DNA of 64,000 nucleotides, from positions 62,001 to 126,000 of the forward strand of contig NZ_CP127251.1 of assembly GCF_030285925.1 (NCBI RefSeq). The letters are read 5' to 3'. Numbering within the stretch: the first letter of the stretch is position 1; every line of letters starts with the position of its first letter. Positions 54,425-62,286 of the stretch are shown here, one piece after another. The position numbers and the translations under genes are program-made. The DNA is from Devosia sp. YIM 151766 (GTDB taxonomy: Bacteria > Pseudomonadota > Alphaproteobacteria > Rhizobiales > Devosiaceae). The notes beneath the pieces were generated by a model, which made no database searches, was not told where the DNA came from, and saw nothing but the letters and a program-made list of their open reading frames with translations.

Positions 54425-54844
54425 TCACAATGAGCGAATGTCGATTTTCCGGGCGATCTTGGCGGCGCGGGGCCGCTCCAGTTCTATAACGAGCATGCCA
54501 TGCCCCAAAGTTGCATCTTTGACCTCCATGCCGTCGGCAAGGAGAAAGCTGCGCTGGAACTGGCGGGCGGCGATACCGCGATGCAGATAGTCCTTGCCCG
54601 GCTCGTCCTTCTGCCTGCCGCGCACCTGCAATTGGTTGTCTTCCACCAGCACATCGAGTTCAGCTTGCGAAAACCCGGCCACGGCGATGGAGATCAGAAA
54701 GCGCTCGACGCCGTCTTCGCCCAGGTTCCGCTCGATATTGTACGGGGGATAGCCATCCGCCGACCGGGCCAGCCGGTCGATGCGCTCCTCGAAGGCGTCG
54801 AAGCCGAGGAGGAAGGGCGCGGAGAACACCGAAATGCGCGACAT
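54425..54844 (-). CDS. Hsp20 small heat-shock protein
   Basis: 139-residue alpha-crystallin-type holdase. N-terminal arm, then the crystallin domain (about 33-125: YNIERNLGEDGVERFLISIAVAGFSQAELDVLVEDNQLQVRG ... GHGMLVIELERP) and an IxI-type tail (KIDI). ATG at 54844. A 22-base hairpin candidate covers the ribosome site, suggesting temperature control of translation. Confidence 0.94.
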   Translation of the reverse strand: MSRISVFSAPFLLGFDAFEERIDRLARSADGYPPYNIERNLGEDGVERFLISIAVAGFSQAELDVLVEDNQLQVRGRQKDEPGKDYLHRGIAARQFQRSFLLADGMEVKDATLGHGMLVIELERPRAAKIARKIDIRSL

Positions 54845-54850
54845 GGCAAT

Positions 54851-54872
54851 CGTCCTTGATCATCAAGCAACG
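54851..54872 (-). promoter_or_regulatory. ROSE-like RNA thermometer candidate of hsp20
   Basis: On the minus strand the RNA reads CG-UUG-CUUGA-UGA-UCAAG-GA-CG. The stem CUUGA/UCAAG covers part of the ribosome site AAGGA (54857-54853), and the UUGCU segment faces it with a G opposite G, the hallmark of ROSE elements that control small heat-shock genes in rhizobia. The site is 8 bases before the ATG. Confidence 0.55.
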
Positions 54873-54949
54873 TTTACGGTTCCGACCCGATGGGAGTGGC
54901 ATCGGAAACCTGCGCCAGATATGGGTCAGGGACTCGAAAGGTTCAAGAT

Positions 54950-55786
54950 ATGGTTGAAACCGTCGCCATCATCACCCCGGCCTACAAGGCCCGGGACACC
55001 CTGCCCGATACGGTGCGCAGCGTGCTCGGGCAGAGTCACAAGGATTGGCAGCATTGGATCATCGCCGATGACGGCTTCGATTATCGCGGCCTCCTGGAGG
55101 AGCGGGGCCTGGCCGATCCGAGACAGGTTTTCCTGACCAGCGGCGGGATCGGGCAGGGCGCTTCACGCACCCGCAATGTGGCGCTGGAGCGCATCGCAAC
55201 GCCTTATGCCGCCATTCTCGATGCCGATGACCGTTTGAAACCGCCAAAGCTCGAACGGGCGGTGGCGGCGCTGGGGCGATATGGCATCGTCACCACCGCG
55301 CTCGACGTCATGACGACCGATTTCACCCATCTGCGCCATGTCGGCACCGGTCCCGACCGGGTCCTGACGCCGGGCGAGCACAAATGGGTGAACCTGTCCA
55401 TGGATTCGATGATCGTCTGGGATCGCCGGCGCGGCGATGGCCGCTACGATCCGGACATGAGCAATATGACCGATCTGGAATTCCTGCTGCAGCTCTACCG
55501 GACCATCCCGCAAAGCTATCATCTGGGCACGCCGCTCCACGATTACGTCAAGCGCGAGGGCTCGATGAGCAATGGTCGGGAGGTGGCGGCCGGGATGATC
55601 GCCTCGAAAACCGAAATCCTCCGCCGCCTGGAAAATGGCCATTACCGGCTCGCCGAGGCGGAGGCGGCCGGCATCGCCGCCTTCCTGCGGATATCGCTGG
55701 CGGCCGAAACCGCCTATAGCGCCGCCTTGGCCGCCCGGCCGGGCTTGTTGTTCGAGGATCATCTGGAAGCCCGGCTCATCGCCTAG
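54950..55786 (+). CDS. glycosyltransferase family 2 protein
   Basis: 278 residues from the ATG at 54950, AAAGG 8 bases upstream. GT-A fold with VAIITPAYKARDTLPDTVRSVLGQ at the start and the sugar-nucleotide/metal motif ILDADDRL at about 88. The C-terminal half (VAAGMIASKTEILRR) has no membrane helix, so it is a soluble enzyme. Divergent from hsp20. Acceptor and donor unknown; could modify lipid- or cell-surface sugars. Confidence 0.88.
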   Translation: MVETVAIITPAYKARDTLPDTVRSVLGQSHKDWQHWIIADDGFDYRGLLEERGLADPRQVFLTSGGIGQGASRTRNVALERIATPYAAILDADDRLKPPKLERAVAALGRYGIVTTALDVMTTDFTHLRHVGTGPDRVLTPGEHKWVNLSMDSMIVWDRRRGDGRYDPDMSNMTDLEFLLQLYRTIPQSYHLGTPLHDYVKREGSMSNGREVAAGMIASKTEILRRLENGHYRLAEAEAAGIAAFLRISLAAETAYSAALAARPGLLFEDHLEARLIA

Positions 55787-56090
55787 GGTGTTTCAGCTTT
55801 TCATGGAAATGGCGACGTTCGTGTCCCCGCCTCGTCTGGGTACCGTATATGGCCTCTCTTTTCCGGATCGTCACCCTCGCGTCAAGCGCGAGGGTGACGA
55901 ACGGAGGGGTGAGCCGTCGATCCCGTCAAAGCCGTAATGGCTCTAGACATGGCCCCGCGCCTCTTGCCTTCCCCTCGTTTTATCCCTATAGAGCCCACTT
56001 CTCCGGACCGCCCGGCCAAAAGGCATGCCGTGGCGGTTCTCGAATGCGATGGGCCTCAATCCATCCAAGACTTTATCAAGGACCCGCAAA
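55787..56090. repeat. spacer with single family A repeat (55869-55900)
   Basis: CGTCACCCTCGCGTCAAGCG then CGAGGGTGACGA at 55869-55900. The rest of the 304-base spacer has no gene. The promoter of rpmI-rplT must lie in its last part; the infC gene that usually precedes rpmI is absent here. Confidence 0.75.
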
Positions 56091-56291
56091 ATGCCCAAAA
56101 TGAAGACCAAGTCCGGCGCCAAGAAGCGGTTCAGCTTCACCGCCACGGGCAAGGTGAAGGCCGGCGTCGCCGGCAAGCGCCACCGCCTGATCAGCCACAA
56201 TGCCAAGTACATCCGCACCAACCGCGGCACCAAGATCCTCAGCAAGGGCGACGAGGGTCTGGTCAAGTGGTACATGCCGTACAACCGCTAA
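56091..56291 (+). CDS. rpmI: 50S ribosomal protein L35
   Basis: 66 residues, [25 protein letters not shown]... with the basic C-terminus [13 protein letters not shown] lies 9 bases before the ATG at 56091. Precedes rplT by 20 bases; in many bacteria infC comes first in this operon, but infC is not here. Confidence 0.97.
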   Translation: MPKMKTKSGAKKRFSFTATGKVKAGVAGKRHRLISHNAKYIRTNRGTKILSKGDEGLVKWYMPYNR

Positions 56292-56311
56292 CGCTGAAGG
56301 GAAGCTGACAC

Positions 56312-56713
56312 ATGTCACGCGTAAAAAGAGGCGTTACCGCCCACGCTCGCCACAAGAAGGTCTTGAAGGCCGCCGAGGGCTATTATGGCCGTCGTAAATC
56401 CACGATCCGCATCGCCAAGCAGGCCGTCGAAAAGGCCGCGCAATATGCGTATCGCGACCGTCGCGTCAAGAAGCGCAATTTCCGCGCCCTGTGGATCCAG
56501 CGCATCAATGCCGCTGTCCGCGATCACGGCCTGACCTATAACCGATTTATCGACGGCCTCAGCAAGGCTGAAATTGCCGTCGACCGCAAGGTGCTGAGCG
56601 ATCTGGCGATCACCCAGCCCGAAGCGTTCGCCGCCCTGGTCGCCAAGGCCAAGGCAGCCCTGGCGTATCTGGAAGGCGTGGACGACACCACCCACGCCCG
56701 CGTCACCGGCTAA
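56312..56713 (+). CDS. rplT: 50S ribosomal protein L20
   Basis: 133 residues, [30 protein letters not shown]..., typical L20, a 23S-rRNA assembly protein that also autoregulates rpmI-rplT in some bacteria. Strong upstream GAAGGGA. A terminator-like structure follows 34 bases after its stop, before pheS. Confidence 0.98.
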   Translation: MSRVKRGVTAHARHKKVLKAAEGYYGRRKSTIRIAKQAVEKAAQYAYRDRRVKKRNFRALWIQRINAAVRDHGLTYNRFIDGLSKAEIAVDRKVLSDLAITQPEAFAALVAKAKAALAYLEGVDDTTHARVTG

Positions 56714-56746
56714 GCACCCGCCTCGCTGAGGTCGAAATTGCGCCTT

Positions 56747-56781
56747 GCGCCGCCCCGAAAGGGCTGGCGCGGGGCGTTTTT
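56747..56781 (+). terminator. competing hairpins between rplT and pheS
   Basis: Hairpin I: 56747-56755 with 56761-56770 (nine pairs, one bulged T). Hairpin II: CGCCCC (56751-56756) with GGGGCG (56771-56776), directly followed by TTTTT. They share bases 56751-56755, so only one forms at a time. Hairpin II has terminator form; hairpin I would act as an anti-terminator. Confidence 0.6.
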
Positions 56782-56810
56782 GTTTGCTCTAACCGCCACT
56801 GAAATTCATA

Positions 56811-56897
56811 GACCTCCTGGCGAGTCCGTCGAACCACGAGGTCGGTTACACCGCTTCTGTCACGACCCCGCCCTTCGACACGCTCGGGACGAGGTCT
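56811..56897. repeat. repeat family C, inverted pair in pheS leader
   Basis: GACCTCCTGGCGAGTCCGTC then GAACCACGAGGTC (56811-56843) and in reverse orientation GACCCCGCCCTTCGACACGC then TCGGGACGAGGTC (56865-56897). Same arms and same inverted layout as 22964-23120. It ends 14 bases before pheS. Confidence 0.85.
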
Positions 56898-56911
56898 ACC
56901 GAGAGTTTCGC

Positions 56912-58042
56912 ATGTCCCTATCAAGCCAGATCGAAACCCTGCGCACCGAATTGTCCGCCTCCATAGCCGATGCCGGGAGCGAAGCCGCCCTCGATGCCGT
57001 GCGCGTCTCGGCCCTGGGCAAGAAGGGAAGCGTTTCCGCCCTGCTCGCCACGCTCGGCGCCATGGCGCCGGAAGACCGCAAATCCGCCGGCCCCGCCATC
57101 AACGGCCTCAAGACCGAGATTGCTGCGCTGATCGAAGCCCGCAGCGGCGATCTCAAAGCCGCCGCGCTCGACGCCCGGCTCCAGGCGGAGACGGTCGACG
57201 TCACCCTGCCGCTGCCGCCGGCGCCGACCGCCAGGGGCCGCATCCACCCGATCAGCCAGACCATCGACGAGATCACCGCCATCTTCTCGGATATGGGCTT
57301 CTCCATCGCCGAGGGCCCCGATATCGAGACCGATTATTTCAACTTCACCGCGCTGAACTTCCCCGAAGGCCATCCGGCGCGCGAAATGCACGACACCTTC
57401 TTCATGAAGCCCGGTCCCGACGGGGTGAAGAGGGTGCTGCGCACCCATACGTCGCCGGTGCAGATGCGGGTCATGCAAAAGACCAATGAAAAGCCGGCCG
57501 CCGCCTATATCACCCCGGCCATGGACCCGCCGATTCGCGTGGTCATGCCCGGCCGCACCTATCGCAATGATTCAGACCAGACCCATACGCCGATGTTCCA
57601 CCAGGTCGAAGGCCTGGTCATCGACAAGGAAAGCCATATCGGCCAATTGCGCTGGGTGCTCGAAGAATTCCTCAAGGCCTTTTTCGAGGTGCCCAGCGTC
57701 ACGCTGCGCTTCCGGCCCAGCTTCTTCCCCTTCACCGAGCCGAGCATGGAAGTGGACGTGCAATGCGACCGCTCCGGCTCGGAGGTGAAGATCGGCGAGG
57801 GCGACGACTGGCTGGAAATCCTCGGTTGCGGCATGGTCCATCCCAATGTCATCCGCAATGCCGGGCTCGACCCCGACATCTATCAGGGTTTCGCCTGGGG
57901 CATCGGCATCGACCGCATCGCCATGCTCAAATATGGCATGCCGGACCTGCGCGCCTTCTTCGACGCCGACCAGCGCTGGATCGACCATTACGGATTCAGG
58001 CCGCTGGACCTGCCGACGCTGTTCGGGGGGTTGAGCTCTTAA
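56912..58042 (+). CDS. pheS: phenylalanine--tRNA ligase subunit alpha
   Basis: 376 residues, catalytic subunit of the alpha2-beta2 synthetase. N-terminal coiled coil (about 1-90), then class II motifs: [29 protein letters not shown], the motif 2 region [22 protein letters not shown], and motif 3 [15 protein letters not shown] chose the ATG at 56912, family-typical [18 protein letters not shown]; the longer frame is repeat. pheT is normally adjacent but starts 1650 bases downstream here. Confidence 0.97.
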   Translation: MSLSSQIETLRTELSASIADAGSEAALDAVRVSALGKKGSVSALLATLGAMAPEDRKSAGPAINGLKTEIAALIEARSGDLKAAALDARLQAETVDVTLPLPPAPTARGRIHPISQTIDEITAIFSDMGFSIAEGPDIETDYFNFTALNFPEGHPAREMHDTFFMKPGPDGVKRVLRTHTSPVQMRVMQKTNEKPAAAYITPAMDPPIRVVMPGRTYRNDSDQTHTPMFHQVEGLVIDKESHIGQLRWVLEEFLKAFFEVPSVTLRFRPSFFPFTEPSMEVDVQCDRSGSEVKIGEGDDWLEILGCGMVHPNVIRNAGLDPDIYQGFAWGIGIDRIAMLKYGMPDLRAFFDADQRWIDHYGFRPLDLPTLFGGLSS

Positions 58043-58044
58043 AA

Positions 58045-58281
58045 ATGCCGACCTTGTTGCGGTGGAAGGGATATCGGTTCTTCTTCTACTCGGCCGATGG
58101 CTGGGAGCCGCCACATGTCCATATTATAAAGGATGGACGAGAAGCCAAAATATGGCTGCGCAACCTCAATGTTGCGGTCAATTTCGGCTTCTCCGCGCGT
58201 GATCTCAACGAGATCATCGGTGCAGTTCGTGAACACAGAAGCGCCTTTCTGGAGGCATGGAATGACTACTTTGGTGCTTGA
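58045..58281 (+). CDS. DUF4160 domain protein
   Basis: 78 residues starting 3 bases after the pheS stop: MPTLLRWKGYRFFFYSADGWEPPHVHIIKDGREAKIWL, matching DUF4160 with its HxH motif (PHVHI) and RDLNEIIGAVREHRSAFLEAWNDYF. DUF4160 genes commonly pair with DUF2442 genes, as here, and such pairs have been proposed as toxin-antitoxin-like modules; function not proven. Overlaps the next gene by 20 bases. Confidence 0.9.
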   Translation: MPTLLRWKGYRFFFYSADGWEPPHVHIIKDGREAKIWLRNLNVAVNFGFSARDLNEIIGAVREHRSAFLEAWNDYFGA

Positions 58282-58525
58282 GATCGAAGATAGCCGACCC
58301 GTTGCAGCCCATTGCGATGACTCGCAACTGCATGTTCGCCTCGCGGATGGCCGCGCGGTCGCCACGCCAATCTGGTGGTATCCTCGACTCGCCGCCGCCA
58401 GTCCGGCCGACCGCGGCGAAATTGAACTGATGCCCATGGGGCTGCACTGGCCGGCGATTGACGAAGACATCTCGATTGCCAGCATGCTGCGCGGCGAGAA
58501 GGCCCCGGGGGCAGTCGCCCCGTAA
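58262..58525 (+). CDS. DUF2442 domain protein
   Basis: 87 residues starting inside the DUF4160 gene (20-base overlap): MTTLVLEIEDSRPVAAHCDDSQLHVRLADGRAVATPIWWYPRLAAASPADRGEIELMPMGLHWPAIDEDISIASMLRG. The DGR..TPI.WYPRL and HWPAIDEDISI motifs are diagnostic of DUF2442. Partner of DUF4160; likely co-translated. No known activity. Confidence 0.92.
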   Translation: MTTLVLEIEDSRPVAAHCDDSQLHVRLADGRAVATPIWWYPRLAAASPADRGEIELMPMGLHWPAIDEDISIASMLRGEKAPGAVAP

Positions 58526-58540
58526 AAACCCAACCACTCG

Positions 58541-58622
58541 CCGGGTCATTCCCGCGCAGGCGGGAATCCCCATTGCGGGATGCTGACAGATAAACAGAGA
58601 TCCCCGCTCGCGGGATGACATA
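58541..58622. repeat. repeat family B, inverted pair
   Basis: GGGTCATTCCCGCGCAGGCG then GGAATCCCCATTGCGGG, and inverted after about 25 bases, AGATCCCCGCTCGCGGGATG then ACA. Same family as 52251-52325 and 52451-52525. Separates the DUF2442 gene from the ASCH-exonuclease gene. Confidence 0.8.
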
Positions 58623-58628
58623 GGGAAG

Positions 58629-59681
58629 GTGACCGGGGTGTCGTCCACAACGGACAACGGCAAACAGATAAGGTTCAGCTTCGGCGATTCGCCGGAGCTG
58701 GCCGACAATCTGCTTGCCTTGGTGCTGGCGGGCAAAAAGACCGCGACCTGTGGGGCGTTGCGCGATTTCGGCGGCCAGGACGGCGAGCCCCTGCCCGAAA
58801 TCGGCCGTCGTGACATCGTGCTCAATGGCGCCGGCGAGGAGGCCTGCCTGATCGAGACGCTCTCGGTCGAGACCAGGCGTTTCGATGCCATCGACCCGTC
58901 CTTCACCGACCGGGAAGGCGAAGGCCCCTATGCGAGCTGGCGCGCCAGCCACGAAGCCTATTTCTCCCGCAATGGCGGCTTCTCGCCGGATATGGAGATC
59001 GTCTGCGAAACCTTCCGGCTGGTGAGCGTGCTGCCGGCCGGCCGCGCGCTCTACAATCGGGTGGCCCGGCCGATCTTCATCGTCACCGATATCGAGAGCG
59101 ACGGCCCGACGCCGCTGCACAATTCCATGCTGAGCTTCGCTTCGGTGGCTATCGAGGCCGATGGCACCCGCCATGGCGAGTTTGAAGCGGTGCTGGTGCC
59201 CCGCTCCGACCGGAAACCGCATGAAACCACCATGGATTGGTGGGCGACCCAGCCCGAAGCCTGGGCGGCGGCCACCGAAGGCGCCGAGGACCCGGCACTG
59301 GTGATGCCGCGCTTCGCCGATTGGGTGGAAAACCTGCCGGGCCCGAAAGTCTTCGTCGCCGCGCCGATGATTTTCGACGGGCTGTGGATGGACCATTATC
59401 TGGACGAATATGCCGGCACCCGCGCGCTGTCCGGTCCCTTTACCGGCCGCCAGATCTTCCGCGGCGGTGGCATCTGCCTCTATACCATGGCCGGAACGCT
59501 GCGCGGCGCGCCCTATCTCGACTGGGGCATGAGCAAGCTGCCGGCCGAGTTCTACGGCCATATCGCCCATACGCACAAGGCTATCGACGATGCGCGCGGC
59601 TTTGCCCATGTGCTGGTCGAATTGTTCAAACTTTCCGCTGCCCTGCCGCCCATTACCGGCAGCGCCAGTGACTTCCGCTAA
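58629..59681 (+). CDS. ASCH domain - DEDDh exonuclease fusion protein
   Basis: 350-residue single open frame. Residues about 14-143 are a complete ASCH domain of the YcfX/COG4405 type (FSFGDSPELADNLLALVLAGKKTATCGAL ... SHEAYFSRNGGFSPDMEIVCETFRLV), a PUA-like fold that binds RNA or modified nucleosides. Residues about 155-335 match a DEDDh 3'-5' exonuclease (RNase T / polymerase-epsilon-like): Exo I TDIESDGPTPLHNSMLSF, Exo II AAPMIFDGLWMDHYL, Exo III HTHKAIDDARGFAHVL. GTG start at 58629 or, better spaced after AGGGAAG, at 58638. Ends 11 bases before pheT. I know the two domains as separate proteins; the fusion looks unusual. Confidence 0.85.
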   Translation: MTGVSSTTDNGKQIRFSFGDSPELADNLLALVLAGKKTATCGALRDFGGQDGEPLPEIGRRDIVLNGAGEEACLIETLSVETRRFDAIDPSFTDREGEGPYASWRASHEAYFSRNGGFSPDMEIVCETFRLVSVLPAGRALYNRVARPIFIVTDIESDGPTPLHNSMLSFASVAIEADGTRHGEFEAVLVPRSDRKPHETTMDWWATQPEAWAAATEGAEDPALVMPRFADWVENLPGPKVFVAAPMIFDGLWMDHYLDEYAGTRALSGPFTGRQIFRGGGICLYTMAGTLRGAPYLDWGMSKLPAEFYGHIAHTHKAIDDARGFAHVLVELFKLSAALPPITGSASDFR

Positions 59682-59692
59682 AGGCTGACAAG

Positions 59693-62116
59693 ATGAAATT
59701 CACCCTCGACTGGCTCAAGGAACACCTGGAGACCAATGCCTCGCCCGAAGATATCGGCAAGGCCCTGACCATGATCGGTCTGGAAGTGGAAGGCATGGAA
59801 AGCCGGGGCAGGGCGCTGGAGAAATTCGTCGTCGCCCGGGTGGTTTCGGCCGAGCCGCACCCCAATTCCGACCATCTCCAGATCTGCAAGGTCGATGCCG
59901 GCACCGGCGAGGTGATCGACGTGGTCTGCGGCGCTCCCAATGCGCGCACCGGCATGAAATCGGTCTTCGCCGCGCCCGGCACCTATATTCCGGGCAAGGA
60001 TTTCGAGTTGAAGGCCGGCGTGGTCATTCGCGGTGCCCCGTCCAATGGCATGTTGTGCTCGGCCGCCGAGCTCGAGCTCTCCGAGGATCACGAAGGCATT
60101 ATCGAATTGCCCGACGATGCGCCGGTGGGCGCCAAATATGTCGATTATGCCGGTCTCGACGGCGTGGTCTTCGATATTTCCATCACCCCCAATCGGGGCG
60201 ACGCCACCGGCGTCTATGGCGTGGCCCGCGATCTCGCCGCCTTCGGCATCGGCACGCTGAAACAGACCGATATGTCGCCCGTGCCCTCCAAGGGGCCGAG
60301 CCCGATCGCGCCCTTGCCCCAGCAATTTGCCGAGGGCGAGCCCAAGGCGATCCGCAAATTCGCCGGGCGCTATATCGCCAAGGTGAAAAACGGCCCCTCG
60401 CCCGACTGGCTGCAGGCGCGCCTGCGTGCCGTCGGCCTGCGCCCCATCAATGCCATCGTCGATATCACCAATCTGGTCTCGCTCGGCTGGGGCCGGCCGC
60501 TGCATGCCTATGATGCCGACAAGATCGAGGGCACGATCCTGCTGCGCAATGCGCGGGGCGAAGCCTTCGATGCGCTCGACAACAAGGTTTACCAGCTCGA
60601 CGAGACCATGACCGTCATCGCCGACGACAAGGGGCCGCTCTGCCTGGGCGGCGTCATGGGCGGCATCCGCTCCGGCGTCACCGAGGAGACGGTCAATGTC
60701 TTCATGGAATGCGCCAGCTGGGATCCCGATCTCATCGCCCAGACCGGGCGCAAGACCGGCATCGTCTCCGATGCCCGCTATCGCCTGGAACGCTCGGTCG
60801 ATCCAGCCCTGACCGAGCCGGGCATGGAACTGGCCACGCGGCTGGTGCTCGAGCTGTGCGGCGGCGAGCCGATGCAGCCGGCCATTTCCGGCGCGGACAT
60901 TTTCCCCGAAACCGTGGTCGAATTCCCGCTCTCGGAAGTCAAACGGCTGACCGGGCTCGAGGTCTCGCCCGAACGTATCGAGGCGATCCTTGCCTCCCTC
61001 GGCTTTGTCGTCTCTGGCAGCGGGCCGGTGCGGAATGTGCAGGTGCCGTCCTGGCGCCCCGATGTCACGCAAAAGGCCGACCTCGTCGAGGAAGTCATGC
61101 GCATGGTGGGCGTCGACAATGTGCCGGTCGAGCCCTTGGCGCGACTCGACCATGTCGCCCCGCGCATGCTGACCAATATCCAGAATCGCCGCCGCATCGT
61201 CCGCCGCGCCCTGGCGGCCCGGGGGCTCGACGAAGCCGTCACCTGGAGCTTCATTTCCCACGATGACGCCACTCGTTTCGGCGGCGGCACCCAGGACCGG
61301 CAATTGGCCAATGCCATCGCCTCCGACATGACCGATATGCGCCCCTCGCTGCTGCCGGGCCTGCTCGCCGGCGCCCGCCGCAACGCCAATCGCGGCTTTG
61401 ACGATATCGCGCTGTTCGAAGTCGGCCAGGTCTTCCTGTCCGACCGGCCCGAAGGCCAGCGCACCTATGCCTCGGGTGTGCGCACCGGAACGGCCAGGAT
61501 CAGCGGCGCCGGCCGGCACTGGTCGGGCCGCGCCGAAGCGGTTTCCGTATGGGACGCCAAGGCCGACCTCGCCGCCGCGCTCGATGTTCTGGGTGTCGAC
61601 ATGGACAAGGCGCAGGTGCTGCCGGAGGCGGCGAGCTGGAGCCATCCGGGCCGTGGCGGCCGCGTGGCGCTCGGCCCCAAGATCACCCTGGGCTGGTTCG
61701 GCGAACTGCATCCGGCCCTGGCGGCCGAGCTCGACATCGACGGCCCCGTTGTCGCTTTCGAACTCGATGTCGACGCCATTCCCGAGCCGCGCCGGAAAGC
61801 CACTCGCACCAAGCCGGCACTGGAACTGTCGCCGTTCCAGGCGGTCAGCCGCGACTTCGCCTTCGTCATGGACCGCGCTGTCACCGCCGCCGCCGTGCTC
61901 AAGGCGGCGCGCGGCGCCGACAAGGCGCTGATCAGCGATGTCGGCATTTTCGACGTGTTCGAAGGCGCCCATGTCGGCGAAGGCAAGAAATCGGTCGCCA
62001 TCGAAGTGACCTTGCAGCCCCGCGACCGGACGCTGACCGACGAGGACATCGACAAGGTCTCGGCCGCCGTGGTCGCGGCGGTGACCAAGGCCAGTGGCGG
62101 CGAGTTGCGGAAATAA
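59693..62116 (+). CDS. pheT: phenylalanine--tRNA ligase subunit beta
   Basis: 807 residues. N-terminal EMAP-II-like tRNA-binding domain (about 40-150), B3/B4 editing module (about 215-390, with RPINAIVDITN), B5 domain (about 405-475), a catalytic-like core, and the C-terminal FDX-ACB anticodon-binding domain (about 705-805: LSPFQAVSRDFAFVMDRAV). ATG at 59693. Separated from pheS by three accessory genes and a repeat, but still in the same orientation. Confidence 0.97.
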   Translation: MKFTLDWLKEHLETNASPEDIGKALTMIGLEVEGMESRGRALEKFVVARVVSAEPHPNSDHLQICKVDAGTGEVIDVVCGAPNARTGMKSVFAAPGTYIPGKDFELKAGVVIRGAPSNGMLCSAAELELSEDHEGIIELPDDAPVGAKYVDYAGLDGVVFDISITPNRGDATGVYGVARDLAAFGIGTLKQTDMSPVPSKGPSPIAPLPQQFAEGEPKAIRKFAGRYIAKVKNGPSPDWLQARLRAVGLRPINAIVDITNLVSLGWGRPLHAYDADKIEGTILLRNARGEAFDALDNKVYQLDETMTVIADDKGPLCLGGVMGGIRSGVTEETVNVFMECASWDPDLIAQTGRKTGIVSDARYRLERSVDPALTEPGMELATRLVLELCGGEPMQPAISGADIFPETVVEFPLSEVKRLTGLEVSPERIEAILASLGFVVSGSGPVRNVQVPSWRPDVTQKADLVEEVMRMVGVDNVPVEPLARLDHVAPRMLTNIQNRRRIVRRALAARGLDEAVTWSFISHDDATRFGGGTQDRQLANAIASDMTDMRPSLLPGLLAGARRNANRGFDDIALFEVGQVFLSDRPEGQRTYASGVRTGTARISGAGRHWSGRAEAVSVWDAKADLAAALDVLGVDMDKAQVLPEAASWSHPGRGGRVALGPKITLGWFGELHPALAAELDIDGPVVAFELDVDAIPEPRRKATRTKPALELSPFQAVSRDFAFVMDRAVTAAAVLKAARGADKALISDVGIFDVFEGAHVGEGKKSVAIEVTLQPRDRTLTDEDIDKVSAAVVAAVTKASGGELRK

Positions 62117-62129
62117 CGGCAAGCACGGT

Positions 62130-62270
62130 CTCCCCTCTCCCCTTGTGGGAGAGGGCGGGTCGCGCCCGGCGCGGGACGGGTGAGGGGTTTCTCACGGCGC
62201 GCTGGTGAGGTTTTTGAGAGACCCCCTCATCCGCCCTTCGGGCACCGTCTCCCGCGAGGGGAGAAGGAAA
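62130..62270. repeat. repeat family D, composite
   Basis: TCTCCCCTCTCCCCTTGTGG then GAGAGGGCGG, an intervening GGTGAGGGGTTTCTC, and in inverse orientation CCCCCTCATCCGCCCTTCGG with CTCCCGCGAGGGGAG. Same family as 45995-46120. Fills the pheT-folC spacer. Confidence 0.8.
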
Positions 62271-62286
62271 GTCACCGGAGTTCGCC

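Noticed and set aside
59678..62122. Minus-strand open frame of 814 codons opposite pheT
   Set aside because: Same reason: full overlap with a gene that has all family domains.
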